Source of the DNA: Streptomyces platensis
Lineage (GTDB): Bacteria; Actinomycetota; Actinomycetes; Streptomycetales; Streptomycetaceae
Length of the DNA: 64,000 nt
NCBI RefSeq assembly: GCF_008704855.1
Contig: NZ_CP023691.1
Coordinates: 868,001 to 932,000 of the forward strand
Direction of reading: 5' to 3'
In this document: positions 35,653 through 44,318 of the stretch, in pieces
Numbering within the stretch: position 1 is the stretch's first letter
Layout: each line of letters starts with the position of its first letter
Program-made: the position numbers and the translations under genes
Notes under the pieces: generated by a model
Told to the model about the DNA's origin: nothing
The model's input: only the letters and a program-made list of their open reading frames with translations
Database searches by the model: none

Positions 35653-36459
35653 TTACGGCTTCTGGAAACCCGCCCGCTGAAGGATCTGCTGCGCCTCGGG
35701 CGTGCTCAGCCACTTCACGAACGCGGCCGCGGCCGCGGAGTGCTGGGACGCCTTCAGGGTCGCGGCCGGGTAGGAGGCGACGGCGTTCTGCGCGTCGGGG
35801 ATGCCGACGGCATCGACCTTCTTCGGCGCGATGGCGGCGTCCGTCTTGTAGACCAGCCCGGCGTCGGCCTCGCCGAGCTCGACCTTGCTGAGCACCGCCC
35901 GCACGTTGGGCTCCTGGGAGACCGGCTTGACGTGCAGCTTCTGCGCGTCCAGGACCTGCTGGCCGTAGCGGCCGACCGGCACCTGGGAGGCGGCGAGGAC
36001 GACCTTCAGCTTGCTGTTGCTGAGGTCCCTGAGGTTTTCGATCTTCTTGGGGTTGCCCTCACCGGTGACGATGACCAGGCGGTTCTTGGCGATGACGGTG
36101 GGCTTGCCGACGTCCACCTTGATGCCGTCCATGGTCGTGGTGTCGGCGGTGACCACGGCGTCGGCGGGGGCGCCCTCCCGGACCTGGGCGGCCAGCTCCT
36201 GGGACCCGGCGAACGAGAAGTTCACCTTGGTGCCGGCGTGCTCCTTCTCGTACACCGCACCGGCCTTCTTGAAGACATCGGTCAGCGAGGACGCGGCGAG
36301 CACGGTGAGATCCGCCTTGGGGACGGCGCTGCCGGACTTCTCGGCGTCCTTGTCCTTGGTGGTGCCGTCGTCGTTGCCACCGCAGGCGGTGAGGGGGAAG
36401 AGCAGGGCGGCGGTGACGAGCGCGGCGGTGGCGCGGCGCGCCGTGAAGAGCTGGGACAT
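35653..36459 (-). CDS. modA: Molybdate ABC transporter substrate-binding lipoprotein
   Basis: 268 residues, the normal ModA length. A lipoprotein signal peptide ends in the lipobox LTACGG, so it is anchored outside the membrane. ModA motifs include LTVLAASSLTDVFKK, KVNFSFAGSQELAAQVREGAPADAV, VGRYGQQVLDA and DAGLVYKTDA. It binds molybdate (or tungstate) and delivers it to the fused ModBC. First of the transport genes, 148 bp after an HTH-Mop regulator gene on the same strand. Confidence 0.95.
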   Translation of the reverse strand: MSQLFTARRATAALVTAALLFPLTACGGNDDGTTKDKDAEKSGSAVPKADLTVLAASSLTDVFKKAGAVYEKEHAGTKVNFSFAGSQELAAQVREGAPADAVVTADTTTMDGIKVDVGKPTVIAKNRLVIVTGEGNPKKIENLRDLSNSKLKVVLAASQVPVGRYGQQVLDAQKLHVKPVSQEPNVRAVLSKVELGEADAGLVYKTDAAIAPKKVDAVGIPDAQNAVASYPAATLKASQHSAAAAAFVKWLSTPEAQQILQRAGFQKP

Positions 36460-36607
36460 GAGGCGGGACTCCTTGGAACCCAGGACGACGGGGGTCGTCC
36501 TGGCGGATGGGAATAGCCGCGCCGTGGACGGGCGACGCCGCTGGGATGAGGCAGCCGACCGGTGGGGGACGGTGGTCGCGGATCGGCTGTGGTGCTACCG
36601 CGGTGTG

Positions 36608-37003
36608 TCAGGTGCGGTCGATGTGCACGCTGGTGGACTTCACGCGGGCGGTGGCCTGCATGCCGACCTCCAGGCCCAGTTCCTCCACCGCTTCCCGGGT
36701 CAGCAGGGAGACCAGGCGATGCGGACCGGCCTGGATCTCGACCTGGGCGGCGACATCGCCGAGGGTGACGGCGGTGACGATGCCCGGGAAGGCGTTGCGC
36801 GCGGAGGTGTACGAGGCGTCGTCCTCACCCGTGCCGGTCTGCGCCACCTCGATGGAGAAGGCGGCCAGATCACGGCCGTCGATGAGGCGGCGGCCGCCGT
36901 CGTCGCGGTGGGTCGCGACCTTGCCGGCGTCCGCCCAGCGGCGCGCGGTATCGGGGCTGACGCCCAGCAGCCGCGCCGCCTGGCCGATCGTATAGGACTG
37001 CAT
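36608..37003 (-). CDS. HTH-Mop molybdate-responsive regulator
   Basis: 131 residues. The N-terminus is an excisionase/MerR-like helix-turn-helix (MQSYTIGQAARLLGVSPDTARRWAD). The C-terminal half is one Mop/TOBE domain (NAFPGIVTAVTLGDVAAQVEI, REAVEELGLEVGMQATARVKSTSVHI) that binds molybdate. It is thus a ModE substitute of the type found in actinobacteria and clostridia. ATG 37003 begins the HTH exactly; the frame is open further upstream without support. Its place ahead of modA points to autoregulation and control of molybdate uptake. A second copy lies at 39515. Confidence 0.88.
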   Translation of the reverse strand: MQSYTIGQAARLLGVSPDTARRWADAGKVATHRDDGGRRLIDGRDLAAFSIEVAQTGTGEDDASYTSARNAFPGIVTAVTLGDVAAQVEIQAGPHRLVSLLTREAVEELGLEVGMQATARVKSTSVHIDRT

Positions 37004-37290
37004 GTGCGACAAGATAGGCAACCTCGGCTCGCATCTGCAACCAATAAGGCGAAGCTCTATAGCAAATGCCAGCCACCTTGGAGGAAGGGACGAGGCCCGA
37101 CAGCCGAGCCCCGCCCCCGCCCGAGGGCTCACCTTGCTCCGTTCCGGCCGACGCCTACGGACACCCGTCCGGCGCCGCAAGGCATCCCGGTGGCCACCCG
37201 CACCGTGACTACAGTGCGGAACGGAGCGGGATTTACGCCCGTATCTGCCCCGCTACGTTCACCTTCCCACTCCCCCGGTGAGGCATGTCC

Positions 37291-37710
37291 ATGAGCCTGA
37301 GCATCCGTAACCAGATTCCCGGCACCGTCGCCTCCGTCACCCCCGGCGAGGTCATGGCGACCGTCAAGGTCAGGCTGGCGGGCGGCCAGGAGATCACCGC
37401 GGCCATCACCCGGGAGGCGGTGCGGGAACTGGGCATCGAGGCGGGTTCCGCGGTGCGCACGCTGATCAAGTCCACCGAGGTCGCGCTCGCCACCGGCGCG
37501 GTCGAGGGCCTCAGCATCCGCAACCAGATCCCCGGCACCGTCACCGAGGTGGCCACCGGCGGCGCGATGGCCGGCGTCAAGGTGGCCGTCGCGGGCGGCG
37601 AGCTGACCGCGGCCATCACCAGGGACGCGGCCGAGGAGCTCGGCCTGGACGCCGGCTCCGAGGTCATCGCACTGATCAAGTCGACCGAGATCGCACTCGC
37701 CTCCTCCTGA
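37291..37710 (+). CDS. Di-Mop molybdate-binding protein (molbindin)
   Basis: 139 residues consisting of two Mop domains in tandem (each starts LSIRNQIPGTV and ends LIKSTE.ALA). Such molbindins bind several molybdate ions and store or buffer molybdenum in the cytoplasm. ATG 37291 is preferred because GAGG stands eight bases upstream; ATG 37285 is in frame but too close to it. It diverges from the HTH-Mop gene across 290 bp. Confidence 0.9.
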   Translation: MSLSIRNQIPGTVASVTPGEVMATVKVRLAGGQEITAAITREAVRELGIEAGSAVRTLIKSTEVALATGAVEGLSIRNQIPGTVTEVATGGAMAGVKVAVAGGELTAAITRDAAEELGLDAGSEVIALIKSTEIALASS

Positions 37711-37746
37711 GCCCGGCACCTCCCGAAGCCCTGCGGTGACGGGAGA

Positions 37747-38301
37747 TCAGGAGCTGTCCACCAGATCACCGGAGGACAGCCCGGGCACCGGCTCGGGCGG
37801 GGCGCAGGTCCCGAACCAGATGCCGGTCAGGGCGCTGATATAGCGCGCGCCACAGCGGTCGGAGGGCACCACCAGCTGGCTGCCCGCCGCGTCGAGGGCC
37901 CGCCCGTCCATGGCCGTGGCCAGCAGGACCGGCGCATCGCCGAAGTCCGCGTCGAGCTCCGCCCAGGACAGCACCGCGTGATGCCCGTCCCCGCCCGCGA
38001 CGGCCAGCAGATAGCGGGAGCGGTCCTTGCGCCGCCGGGCGTCGAAGGCGGGGCCCGCCGCGTCGATGACCTCCCGCAGCAGCGGCCCCTCGAAGGTGTG
38101 GTGCTGCGGCCCGTTCGTGGCGCAGTCGAAGACCACCTCGGCCCGCCGCTGCGGCCACCGCTCCCGCAGATCCGCGACGGTCAGCGCGAGCGGACACCGC
38201 AGCTGACCGCAGATCAGAAAGCGCCGGGGCCCGGCGGGGAGGCCTTCCCCGGGGTGCGGGCGTACGGCAGTGGTGCGGGACGGCGGGCCGGGCCGGCTCA
38301 T
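37747..38301 (-). CDS. Short molybdopterin-binding (sulfite-oxidase-fold) protein
   Basis: 184 residues matching the central part of the oxidoreductase molybdopterin-binding domain: PLALTVADLRERWPQ, VFDCATNG (the Cys at the molybdenum-ligand position of the canonical DCVTGW), FEGPLLREVIDAAG and VVPSDRCGARYISALTGIWFG. It lacks the dimerisation domain of sulfite oxidases. Reaction unknown. Excellent ribosome binding site AAGGAGG before ATG 38301. Its place inside the molybdate locus supports a Moco-dependent enzyme or a Moco carrier. Confidence 0.75.
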   Translation of the reverse strand: MSRPGPPSRTTAVRPHPGEGLPAGPRRFLICGQLRCPLALTVADLRERWPQRRAEVVFDCATNGPQHHTFEGPLLREVIDAAGPAFDARRRKDRSRYLLAVAGGDGHHAVLSWAELDADFGDAPVLLATAMDGRALDAAGSQLVVPSDRCGARYISALTGIWFGTCAPPEPVPGLSSGDLVDSS

Positions 38302-38706
38302 TCGAGACCTCCTTGAGGCGATCCACGCGACGGCTGCGTCCCAGTGATGCCCGACCGACGCCTCTCCGAACCACGGATGCGAGCCTGTTGTGCACTTTTG
38401 GCTTGCTGACATGAGGCAAGAGGGGGGTGAGGGGCGGCATATCCGGGGCAGGAGGGGACAGGCCGCGGGGACGGGACGGGCCGTCGGGGCGGGGCGAGCC
38501 GAGCAGGGCCGTCCCGGGCCGTGCCCGCGATGCCGTCGAGGGCCGACCGCCGCCCGCCGGAAACGCCTCACCCCACTCCGGCTCCGGGTGATCACCAACA
38601 GGACTATGACCTTGATCGTCTGGCATTTACCATGTGGGAACTCGCTTTCGCCTGGTGAATGTGAGGTGCCGGGCCCGTGCCCGGCAGCCGTCCAAGGAGC
38701 CCGCAC
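38302..38706. other. Divergent intergenic region
   Basis: About 400 bp between the Moco-domain gene and the PucR-type gene. The right part has several AT-rich patches (around 38600-38660). No coding pattern; no clear operator. Confidence 0.45.
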
Positions 38707-39465
38707 ATGCACGTCCCCGACCTCCTCCAGCTCGACTCGCTCGTGGCACTCGCCGCGGCCCACCCGGCCGATGGCGCGGCGCTCGATACCGCGTGGCGCG
38801 CCTGCGGGCTGCCCGCTTCCGGTCCGTACCGGGTCGTGGTGGCCACGACGGTCGGCGAGGAGAGCGACCACGCAGTGAGTGCGCTGGCGGAGGCGCTACG
38901 GCACTCCCCCGGTGAGCCAGGGGCGACCGGTCGGCTCACCGGCGGTGAAGCGGTCGCCATTGTCCCGGCGGAGCCCGACACCGAGCCGCGGCCGTCGCTC
39001 GCCGAGCTGTGGCCGGCGCTGCATGCCGGCCGGCCGCAGATACCGCTGCACGCCGGGGTCAGCGGCCCGGTACGCACCCCCGAGGGCCTCAACTACGCGC
39101 TGGGACAAGCGCGTTATGCGCTGGCGGTGGCGCGCGTGAAGGCCCCGGACACGGCCCGGGTGACCGCTGTCGAGGATCTCAGCACCCTGGCCGCCCTGCT
39201 CGCCGGGGTTCCCGAGGAGGTCCGTACGGCCTTCAGGAGCCGGGTGCTGGGGCCCGTGGCGCGCGACGGCTCGCACCGGATGCTGCTGGAGACGCTGGAG
39301 GTCTTCCTCGCGCATCACGGGTCCTGGTCGCGGACGGCCGCGGCGCTCCAGCTGCATGTGAACTCGGTGCACTACCGCATCCAGCGCATCGAGTCGCTCA
39401 CCGGCCGCGACCTGTCCCGGCTGGAGCACAAGCTGGATCTTCAGGCAGCGCTGCTCTGCCGCTGA
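38707..39465 (+). CDS. PucR-type helix-turn-helix transcriptional regulator
   Basis: 252 residues. The C-terminus is the PucR family helix-turn-helix (LETLEVFLAHHGSWSRTAAA, LQLHVNSVHYRIQRIESLTG). The N-terminal part is a divergent GGDEF-like/CdaR-like sensor region with no recognised ligand. ATG 38707 has AAGGAG seven bases upstream. PucR members control purine, nitrogen or sugar-acid use; position next to molybdenum genes suggests control of a molybdoenzyme pathway, for example purine oxidation, which is inference. Confidence 0.85.
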   Translation: MHVPDLLQLDSLVALAAAHPADGAALDTAWRACGLPASGPYRVVVATTVGEESDHAVSALAEALRHSPGEPGATGRLTGGEAVAIVPAEPDTEPRPSLAELWPALHAGRPQIPLHAGVSGPVRTPEGLNYALGQARYALAVARVKAPDTARVTAVEDLSTLAALLAGVPEEVRTAFRSRVLGPVARDGSHRMLLETLEVFLAHHGSWSRTAAALQLHVNSVHYRIQRIESLTGRDLSRLEHKLDLQAALLCR

Positions 39466-39514
39466 GCGGCGCACGGTGGGCCGGGCGGGCCCGGTCGGCG
39501 CACGGGCGGGCGGC

Positions 39515-39922
39515 TCAGCGCCGGTTGTCCGTCAGGTCGATATGCACATGGGTGGACTTCACCCGGGCGGTGGCGGTCACCCCGACCTCGATCCCCAGAT
39601 CCTCGACCGCCTCCCGGCTGACCACGGACACCACCCGGTGCGGTCCGGACTGGATCTCGACCTGGGCGATCACATCGTCGAGGGTCACCCGGGTGACGAT
39701 CCCCGCGAACGCGTTCCGCACGGAGGTCAGTACCTCACCGGGCACCGGATGCAGGCCCGCGGCGCGCTCCTTGGCGAACGACGCCAGGCTCACCCCGTCG
39801 AGCACACGGCTGCCGGCCCCGTCCCGCTCCATCCGCAGCTGACCGCCGTCGGCCCAGCGGCGGACCGTCTCCGAACTCACACCCAGCAGCCCCGCTGCCT
39901 GACCAATGCTGTACGTCGGCAC
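39515..39922 (-). CDS. Second HTH-Mop molybdate-responsive regulator
   Basis: 135 residues, a paralogue of the regulator at 36608 with the same order: HTH (MPTYSIGQAAGLLGVSSETV) and Mop domain (VRNAFAGIVTRVTLDDVIAQ, REAVEDLGIEVGVTATARVK). The two differ mainly in the linker. GTG start at 39922. It converges on the PucR gene and closes the molybdate locus. The two copies may differ in metal affinity or in Mo/W preference. Confidence 0.88.
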   Translation of the reverse strand: MPTYSIGQAAGLLGVSSETVRRWADGGQLRMERDGAGSRVLDGVSLASFAKERAAGLHPVPGEVLTSVRNAFAGIVTRVTLDDVIAQVEIQSGPHRVVSVVSREAVEDLGIEVGVTATARVKSTHVHIDLTDNRR

Positions 39923-40457
39923 CCCCGCACTCTAGGGCAGCGGCCGGGACGGTCCGTCGGTGCCCGCGCGAAGGGGGATCGGGCGCAGGGGCGGCCTCCC
40001 AAGATCGCTGCCGCCCATGGCCCGGGGCATCCCCCGCAGGACGGGGACGGGTCACCCGTGCGGAGGAAGGCGGTCTGCGTCAGACGCAGGGGAGGCGAGG
40101 GACGGACGGCTCACGTCCGGCGACCGGAGCGAGGGGGCGGGCCCGCTTCCGTCCCCCGGAGCCCGCCCCGGCGCCTTCCGCGCGGGGCCATCCGTGTCGC
40201 GTGAGGACATCCGAACAGAGCAGTGCTATCCGCCATCAGCGGGTCTTCCGCACTGTTGGCGCAAGCGCGCCATACCCCCGCCTGCCGAGCCCGATGGGGC
40301 GCCATCTGCTGTGTGGATCAAGGAAGTTGGCGAGCACGGGGCTCACTGAACACCCATCACACCAACCCGAAAGATTACGATTTGCACCATTTCTCCTCTT
40401 GCGCCCGAATTATGGCGATGTGAATCTGGTATCCCATTCGTCGAAGGAGTTGATCGC
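39923..40457. other. Long non-coding region upstream of the coupled four-gene operon
   Basis: About 535 bp. The left part is GC-rich without coding bias; from about 40330 it becomes AT-rich and probably holds the promoter of the operon starting at 40458. An AAGGAG ribosome binding site lies at about 40444. Confidence 0.5.
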
Positions 40458-41360
40458 ATGGTTACGGATCGCACAGCGCCGGTCGAGACGGCCGCCCTGG
40501 CCGCCGAGGTCGAGGGACTGCTTGAACCCGCCGAGGCCGACGGTGTTTTCCGCGATACCCGCGAGTGTGGAGGTGCGCTGCTGCTGGCCGCGCTGCTTCT
40601 GATCTCGCCCCCACCCCCCGGCCCAAGACTGACATTCGCTAAGGCTGAGGGGAAAGCGTTGGCTGAACAGACGCAGGGAGCAGTCCCGCTGAGCGCTGTG
40701 ATTGCCGATGCCGCAACCGGGGTCGCCCTCGCCCTGCGGGGTGAGGGCGACCCTTATGCGTTGTCCGGCATTCTTCGGCAGAGCGATGCGCTGACTCCGG
40801 CCGCCATCCGGGTGCTCGGCGCCGACGCGCTCGCGCCGTACGCGATGGACCAGGTCGGCGCGCCCGTCGGCGCGGACGACGAAGCGGTGGTCCGGCAGGC
40901 GCTGGCGGCCTATCCGCCCGGAGCGGATGCCTCGGAGGTCTCGGTGTGGAGCTACCGGGGCCTGGTCGAGGCCGCGCATGCGTTTCTCCCGGGAAGCGCA
41001 CAGCACTGGCCGTCGCCGCCCGAGGCCGCCGCCGGCTGGGTCGACCACGATCCTTGGCCCAAGCTTTCTCACCGGGTGTCCCAGGTTGCCGCGCTCGCAC
41101 TGCCCGGGCTGGCGCCCGGTCTCACCGAGCAGCTGGCCACCCGTACCGACGATCTGGCCCGCGGCTTCGTCCGGGCGGTCCGTCGCCGGGACTGGCTTCA
41201 GGCGGCCGGCCTGGGCCGCTGGCTGGCACGGCTGCCCGAGGCCCCGCAGAGCCTGGGGCTCGACAGCGGGCTGGCGTTCGTCCGCCATATGGGTGGCGGT
41301 GATCCCCGGGTGGCGCTGCATGTCGCGGCCGCCCAGCGCTTCTACGGACGGGGTTGGTGA
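40458..41360 (+). CDS. Unknown protein, first gene of a coupled four-gene operon
   Basis: 300 residues that I cannot assign. A hydrophobic, proline-interrupted stretch (GALLLAALLLISPPPPGP) lies at about 35-55; the rest is helical with scattered Trp (WSYRGLVEAAHAFLPG, WPSPPEAAAGWVDHDPWPKL). ATG 40458 has AAGGAG about eight bases upstream. The stop overlaps the next start by 4 bp (GTGA). The operon continues with two paralogous unknown proteins and a serine hydrolase, so this may be one subunit of a multi-protein system. Confidence 0.7.
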   Translation: MVTDRTAPVETAALAAEVEGLLEPAEADGVFRDTRECGGALLLAALLLISPPPPGPRLTFAKAEGKALAEQTQGAVPLSAVIADAATGVALALRGEGDPYALSGILRQSDALTPAAIRVLGADALAPYAMDQVGAPVGADDEAVVRQALAAYPPGADASEVSVWSYRGLVEAAHAFLPGSAQHWPSPPEAAAGWVDHDPWPKLSHRVSQVAALALPGLAPGLTEQLATRTDDLARGFVRAVRRRDWLQAAGLGRWLARLPEAPQSLGLDSGLAFVRHMGGGDPRVALHVAAAQRFYGRGW

Positions 41361-42343
41361 CCGGGGGCCGGGGCGGCGACCCCGGGCTGTTGGACCGGAT
41401 GGTCCGCGACAGCCTGGGGTGGCTGGACGAGGCACGCCCGTTCTTCCGCCTGCCCTCGAACGTGACCACGGACGCCGATCCCAATCTGACCCTCAAACCC
41501 CTGGGTGAACTGGCCGAACTCACTCAGCTGATCGGAGCACTGCACCCGCGGGACGACATCCGTCAGACGGCCCGCGGCCTCTTCGCGTTCGCCTGGAACG
41601 AGACCCGCGACGGCGAGCTGTTCGCCGAGCTGATCCGCGGTGAGCCGTTCGCCACCTATCCGGTGGAGCTCTACGGCGTCTTCGCCCAGGCCGGACTGCG
41701 CCATGCCGAGGCCGATGCGCTGACGGGGACCACGACGCGGCTGCGCGGCTGGCGGGTGGCCCGCGAGGACCACACCCGGACGCTCGGCGTGCTCAACGCG
41801 GAGCGGCGGATCGGGCTGCGCCAGCACGCCGACTTCGGTGCCGTGCTCGCCCTGACCGGCCTCGGCCGGCTGCCGGAGCCCTGGGCGCTGGACCGCAAGG
41901 GGGCGTACGGCATCACCCATGACGTCTTCCATCTCACCGACTGGGGGCGCAACCGGCAGCGGCTGTCCCCCGAACTCGCCGACTTTCTGCGACTGTGGGT
42001 CCCCTCCTGGCTGGAGAACTGGCTGGAGGAACAACTGTGGGACCTGGTCGGTGAGTTGCTGGCCGTGACGGCCTGTCTGCCCGCGGCTCCCTACGATGCG
42101 GCGGCCTGGCAGCGGCTGGCCGGTGCCCAGGCGGCCGACGGGAGTGTGCCCGAGCTGGGTGCCGCACCCTCCACGGGCGACCGGGCCGAGGCGTTCACGG
42201 CCTGCTACCACTCCACCCTGGTGACCGCGTTCGCCGCCACCCTCGCGCGTATCGCCTCCGACGAGGCCGAGACCGGTCCCCCGGCCGGGAACGCGGCGAC
42301 GGCGGGCGGGCGGACCCCCTGCGAAAGCGAGACTGCCCCGTGA
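41357..42343 (+). CDS. Unknown protein A of a paralogous pair (possibly DUF6895-like)
   Basis: 328 residues, soluble and helical. It shares with the next gene product a recognisable block order: LDRMVRDSLGWLDEARPFFRL at the start, LKPLGELAELTQLI, the RTLGVLNAERRIGLRQHADF segment, LTGLGRLPEPWALD, YGITHDVFHLTDWG and WDLVGELLAVTACLP. The THDVFHLTDWG block with conserved His/Asp suggests a metal or substrate site. I recall the name DUF6895 for such proteins but could not check it. I start at GTG 41357, which overlaps the previous stop by 4 bp; the TTG at 41354 is also possible. Confidence 0.7.
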   Translation: MTGGRGGDPGLLDRMVRDSLGWLDEARPFFRLPSNVTTDADPNLTLKPLGELAELTQLIGALHPRDDIRQTARGLFAFAWNETRDGELFAELIRGEPFATYPVELYGVFAQAGLRHAEADALTGTTTRLRGWRVAREDHTRTLGVLNAERRIGLRQHADFGAVLALTGLGRLPEPWALDRKGAYGITHDVFHLTDWGRNRQRLSPELADFLRLWVPSWLENWLEEQLWDLVGELLAVTACLPAAPYDAAAWQRLAGAQAADGSVPELGAAPSTGDRAEAFTACYHSTLVTAFAATLARIASDEAETGPPAGNAATAGGRTPCESETAP

Positions 42344-43263
42344 CCGTGACGGCCGCATCCCCCGCCCTGCTCCACCGTGTCGGCGACCGGGCGCTGACCT
42401 GGCTCGACGACCACCGTGAGCACTTCCGGCTGACCCCTGAGGACTTCGCCAACAACGGTGCGGTCGTCGAGCGGCTCAAGCCCATCGGCGAGCTGGCACT
42501 CAATATGCAGGTGCTGTTCCGGGAGGGCGTGGCCGGCTCCCGGCAGAAGGAGCGGGCCGGGAAGCTGCTGGACTTCACCTGGCGGGAGCTGCTGGACGGC
42601 GGCAACGTACTGGCCCGGCTCCAGCACGACGAGCCGCTCTCCCCGGTGCCCCTGGAGGTCTATGCGACCTTCCACGAACTGGGCCACCGTCATCCGGGGC
42701 TGGAGTCCGCCCTGGAGGTGTGCCGGCGCACCACCACCTGGACGGCGCTGGAGATGATGCCCAACCGGCGGCTCGGCGTGCTCAACGCGGAACGCAAGCT
42801 CGGCCTGCCGCCCAGCAGCGACTTCGACCAGGCGGTGGCACGGACCTGGCTGGGACAGCTGCCGGAGCCGTGGACCGTGCAGCTGCACATCGCCTACGAC
42901 CTCACCCACACCGTCTTCCACCTCACCAACTGGGGCGAGGCCCCCGAGCACATTCCGCCGGCCATCGCCGACTATCTGACGCGGTATCTGCCCGCCTGGA
43001 TGGAGGACTGGGCGGACCTCGAACACTGGGATCTGCTCGGCGAACTCCTCGTCGTCGACGCCTGTCTGCCGCGGCCCACCCTGGACGCGGAGCTGTGGGA
43101 GCGCTACGCCGCCGCACAGTCCGCCACCGGCGCGATGCCCATCCAGCGCCGGATGCCGCAAGGTGACGCGGCGCGGGTCTTCGATCTGGTCCACCACCCC
43201 ACCCTGGTCGCCGCGTTCGCCTCCGCGATGGCCACGTCCCGGGCCCTGTCCGCCGTCGGATGA
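42340..43263 (+). CDS. Unknown protein B of a paralogous pair
   Basis: 307 residues, paralogous to the preceding gene product over its length: LTWLDDHREHFRL, LKPIGELALNMQVL, RRLGVLNAERKLGLPPSSDF, WLGQLPEPWTVQLHIA, DLTHTVFHLTNWG and WDLLGELLVVDACLP. Both keep the T-H-x-V-F-H-L-T-(D/N)-W-G block, so the pair may form a heterodimer around a shared site. GTG start overlapping the upstream stop by 4 bp, and its own stop overlaps the hydrolase start by 4 bp (ATGA). Confidence 0.7.
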   Translation: MTVTAASPALLHRVGDRALTWLDDHREHFRLTPEDFANNGAVVERLKPIGELALNMQVLFREGVAGSRQKERAGKLLDFTWRELLDGGNVLARLQHDEPLSPVPLEVYATFHELGHRHPGLESALEVCRRTTTWTALEMMPNRRLGVLNAERKLGLPPSSDFDQAVARTWLGQLPEPWTVQLHIAYDLTHTVFHLTNWGEAPEHIPPAIADYLTRYLPAWMEDWADLEHWDLLGELLVVDACLPRPTLDAELWERYAAAQSATGAMPIQRRMPQGDAARVFDLVHHPTLVAAFASAMATSRALSAVG

Positions 43264-44300
43264 GCCCCGAGCGCCCCGGACCCGGGCTCGCCGACCGTCT
43301 CGCGGACGCGGTCACCCTGATCGACGCCCCGGACATCGTGGTGGCCGTGACCCGGCGCGGCCGGCGGACCGTGATGACCGGCGGTTCGGCCATGGCGCCG
43401 CCCACCCCCCGGCATGCCCTGCGCTACGAGCTGGGGTCGCTGTCCAAGACCTTCACCGTGCTGCTGCTCGCCGACCTGGCCCGGTCCGGTGTGCTGTCCC
43501 TGGACGATCCGCTCGCCGCGCATCTGCCCGAGCTGCCGCTGCCGCATCCGAACTCCCGCCGGATCACTCTGCGGCATCTGGCCACCCACACCTCCGGACT
43601 GCCGCGGATCCCCGCAGATCTGATCGCCGGTGCGCTGGTGCACCCGTACGCCAACGGCTATGCCCGGTACGACACGGAGCGGCTGCTGCACACCTTCGCC
43701 CGGACCCGGACGCGGCACCGGCCGGGCACCCGCTGGCGGTACTCCAACTTCGGACTGGCCCTGCTCGGCCCGGCCATGTCCCGCGCCGCGGGCGCGGACT
43801 ACCCCGCCCTGCTCACCGACCGGGTGCTGAAACCGCTGGAGCTCAAGGACACGACGCTGGCCCCCGGCACCACCGGCACCGACGCCATCGGCCACCGGAC
43901 GAACGGGGTGACGCCGGTGCGCAGTGCCGACATGGGAGCCTTTATCGCCGCCGGCTCGGTCCGGGCCACCCCCGGCGATCTGCTCAGCTACCTCGAAGCG
44001 CACCTCTCCCCCGAGGACACCCCGCTGGCCGGGCCGCTGCGCGAGGTGCAGGTGCCGCTGCTGCGCCGCGGCCTGCGGAAGCGCGACACCCATACCCTGA
44101 CGTGGTATCAGCATCCCGCCGCGCGCGGCCCGCTGCTCTTCCATGTCGGGGCGACCTTCGGCCAGCAGGCGTTCCTCGGCTACCACCCGGCCTCGCAGAC
44201 CGGCCTGGTCGCGCTCGCCACCCGCCGCGGCCGTACCTGCCACATGATCAACACCGCCTACGAGCTGCTGTACACGCTGGCCGCCGACCCCACACCCTGA
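43260..44300 (+). CDS. Serine hydrolase of the beta-lactamase class C/DD-peptidase family
   Basis: 346 residues. Family motifs are intact: SxxK as Ser60-Leu-Ser-Lys63 (LGSLSKTF), the Tyr-x-Asn motif in RYSNFGLALLG, and HVGATFGQ at the KTG-equivalent site. No signal peptide is seen, so it probably acts in the cytoplasm on a small ester or amide and not as a cell-wall enzyme; members include esterases, amidases and peptide-tailoring hydrolases. Last gene of the coupled operon. Confidence 0.88.
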   Translation: MSPERPGPGLADRLADAVTLIDAPDIVVAVTRRGRRTVMTGGSAMAPPTPRHALRYELGSLSKTFTVLLLADLARSGVLSLDDPLAAHLPELPLPHPNSRRITLRHLATHTSGLPRIPADLIAGALVHPYANGYARYDTERLLHTFARTRTRHRPGTRWRYSNFGLALLGPAMSRAAGADYPALLTDRVLKPLELKDTTLAPGTTGTDAIGHRTNGVTPVRSADMGAFIAAGSVRATPGDLLSYLEAHLSPEDTPLAGPLREVQVPLLRRGLRKRDTHTLTWYQHPAARGPLLFHVGATFGQQAFLGYHPASQTGLVALATRRGRTCHMINTAYELLYTLAADPTP

Positions 44301-44318
44301 AGCCGGGAGCGCCACCGG

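Noticed and set aside
33811..36516. 901-residue open frame on the plus strand
   Set aside because: Antisense shadow of the molybdate transport genes modBC and modA; Gly/Glu/Arg-rich translation with no recognisable domain.
40201..40602. Open frame overlapping the start of the four-gene operon
   Set aside because: It overlaps the gene starting at 40458, which has a good ribosome binding site and coding bias; this frame has neither.
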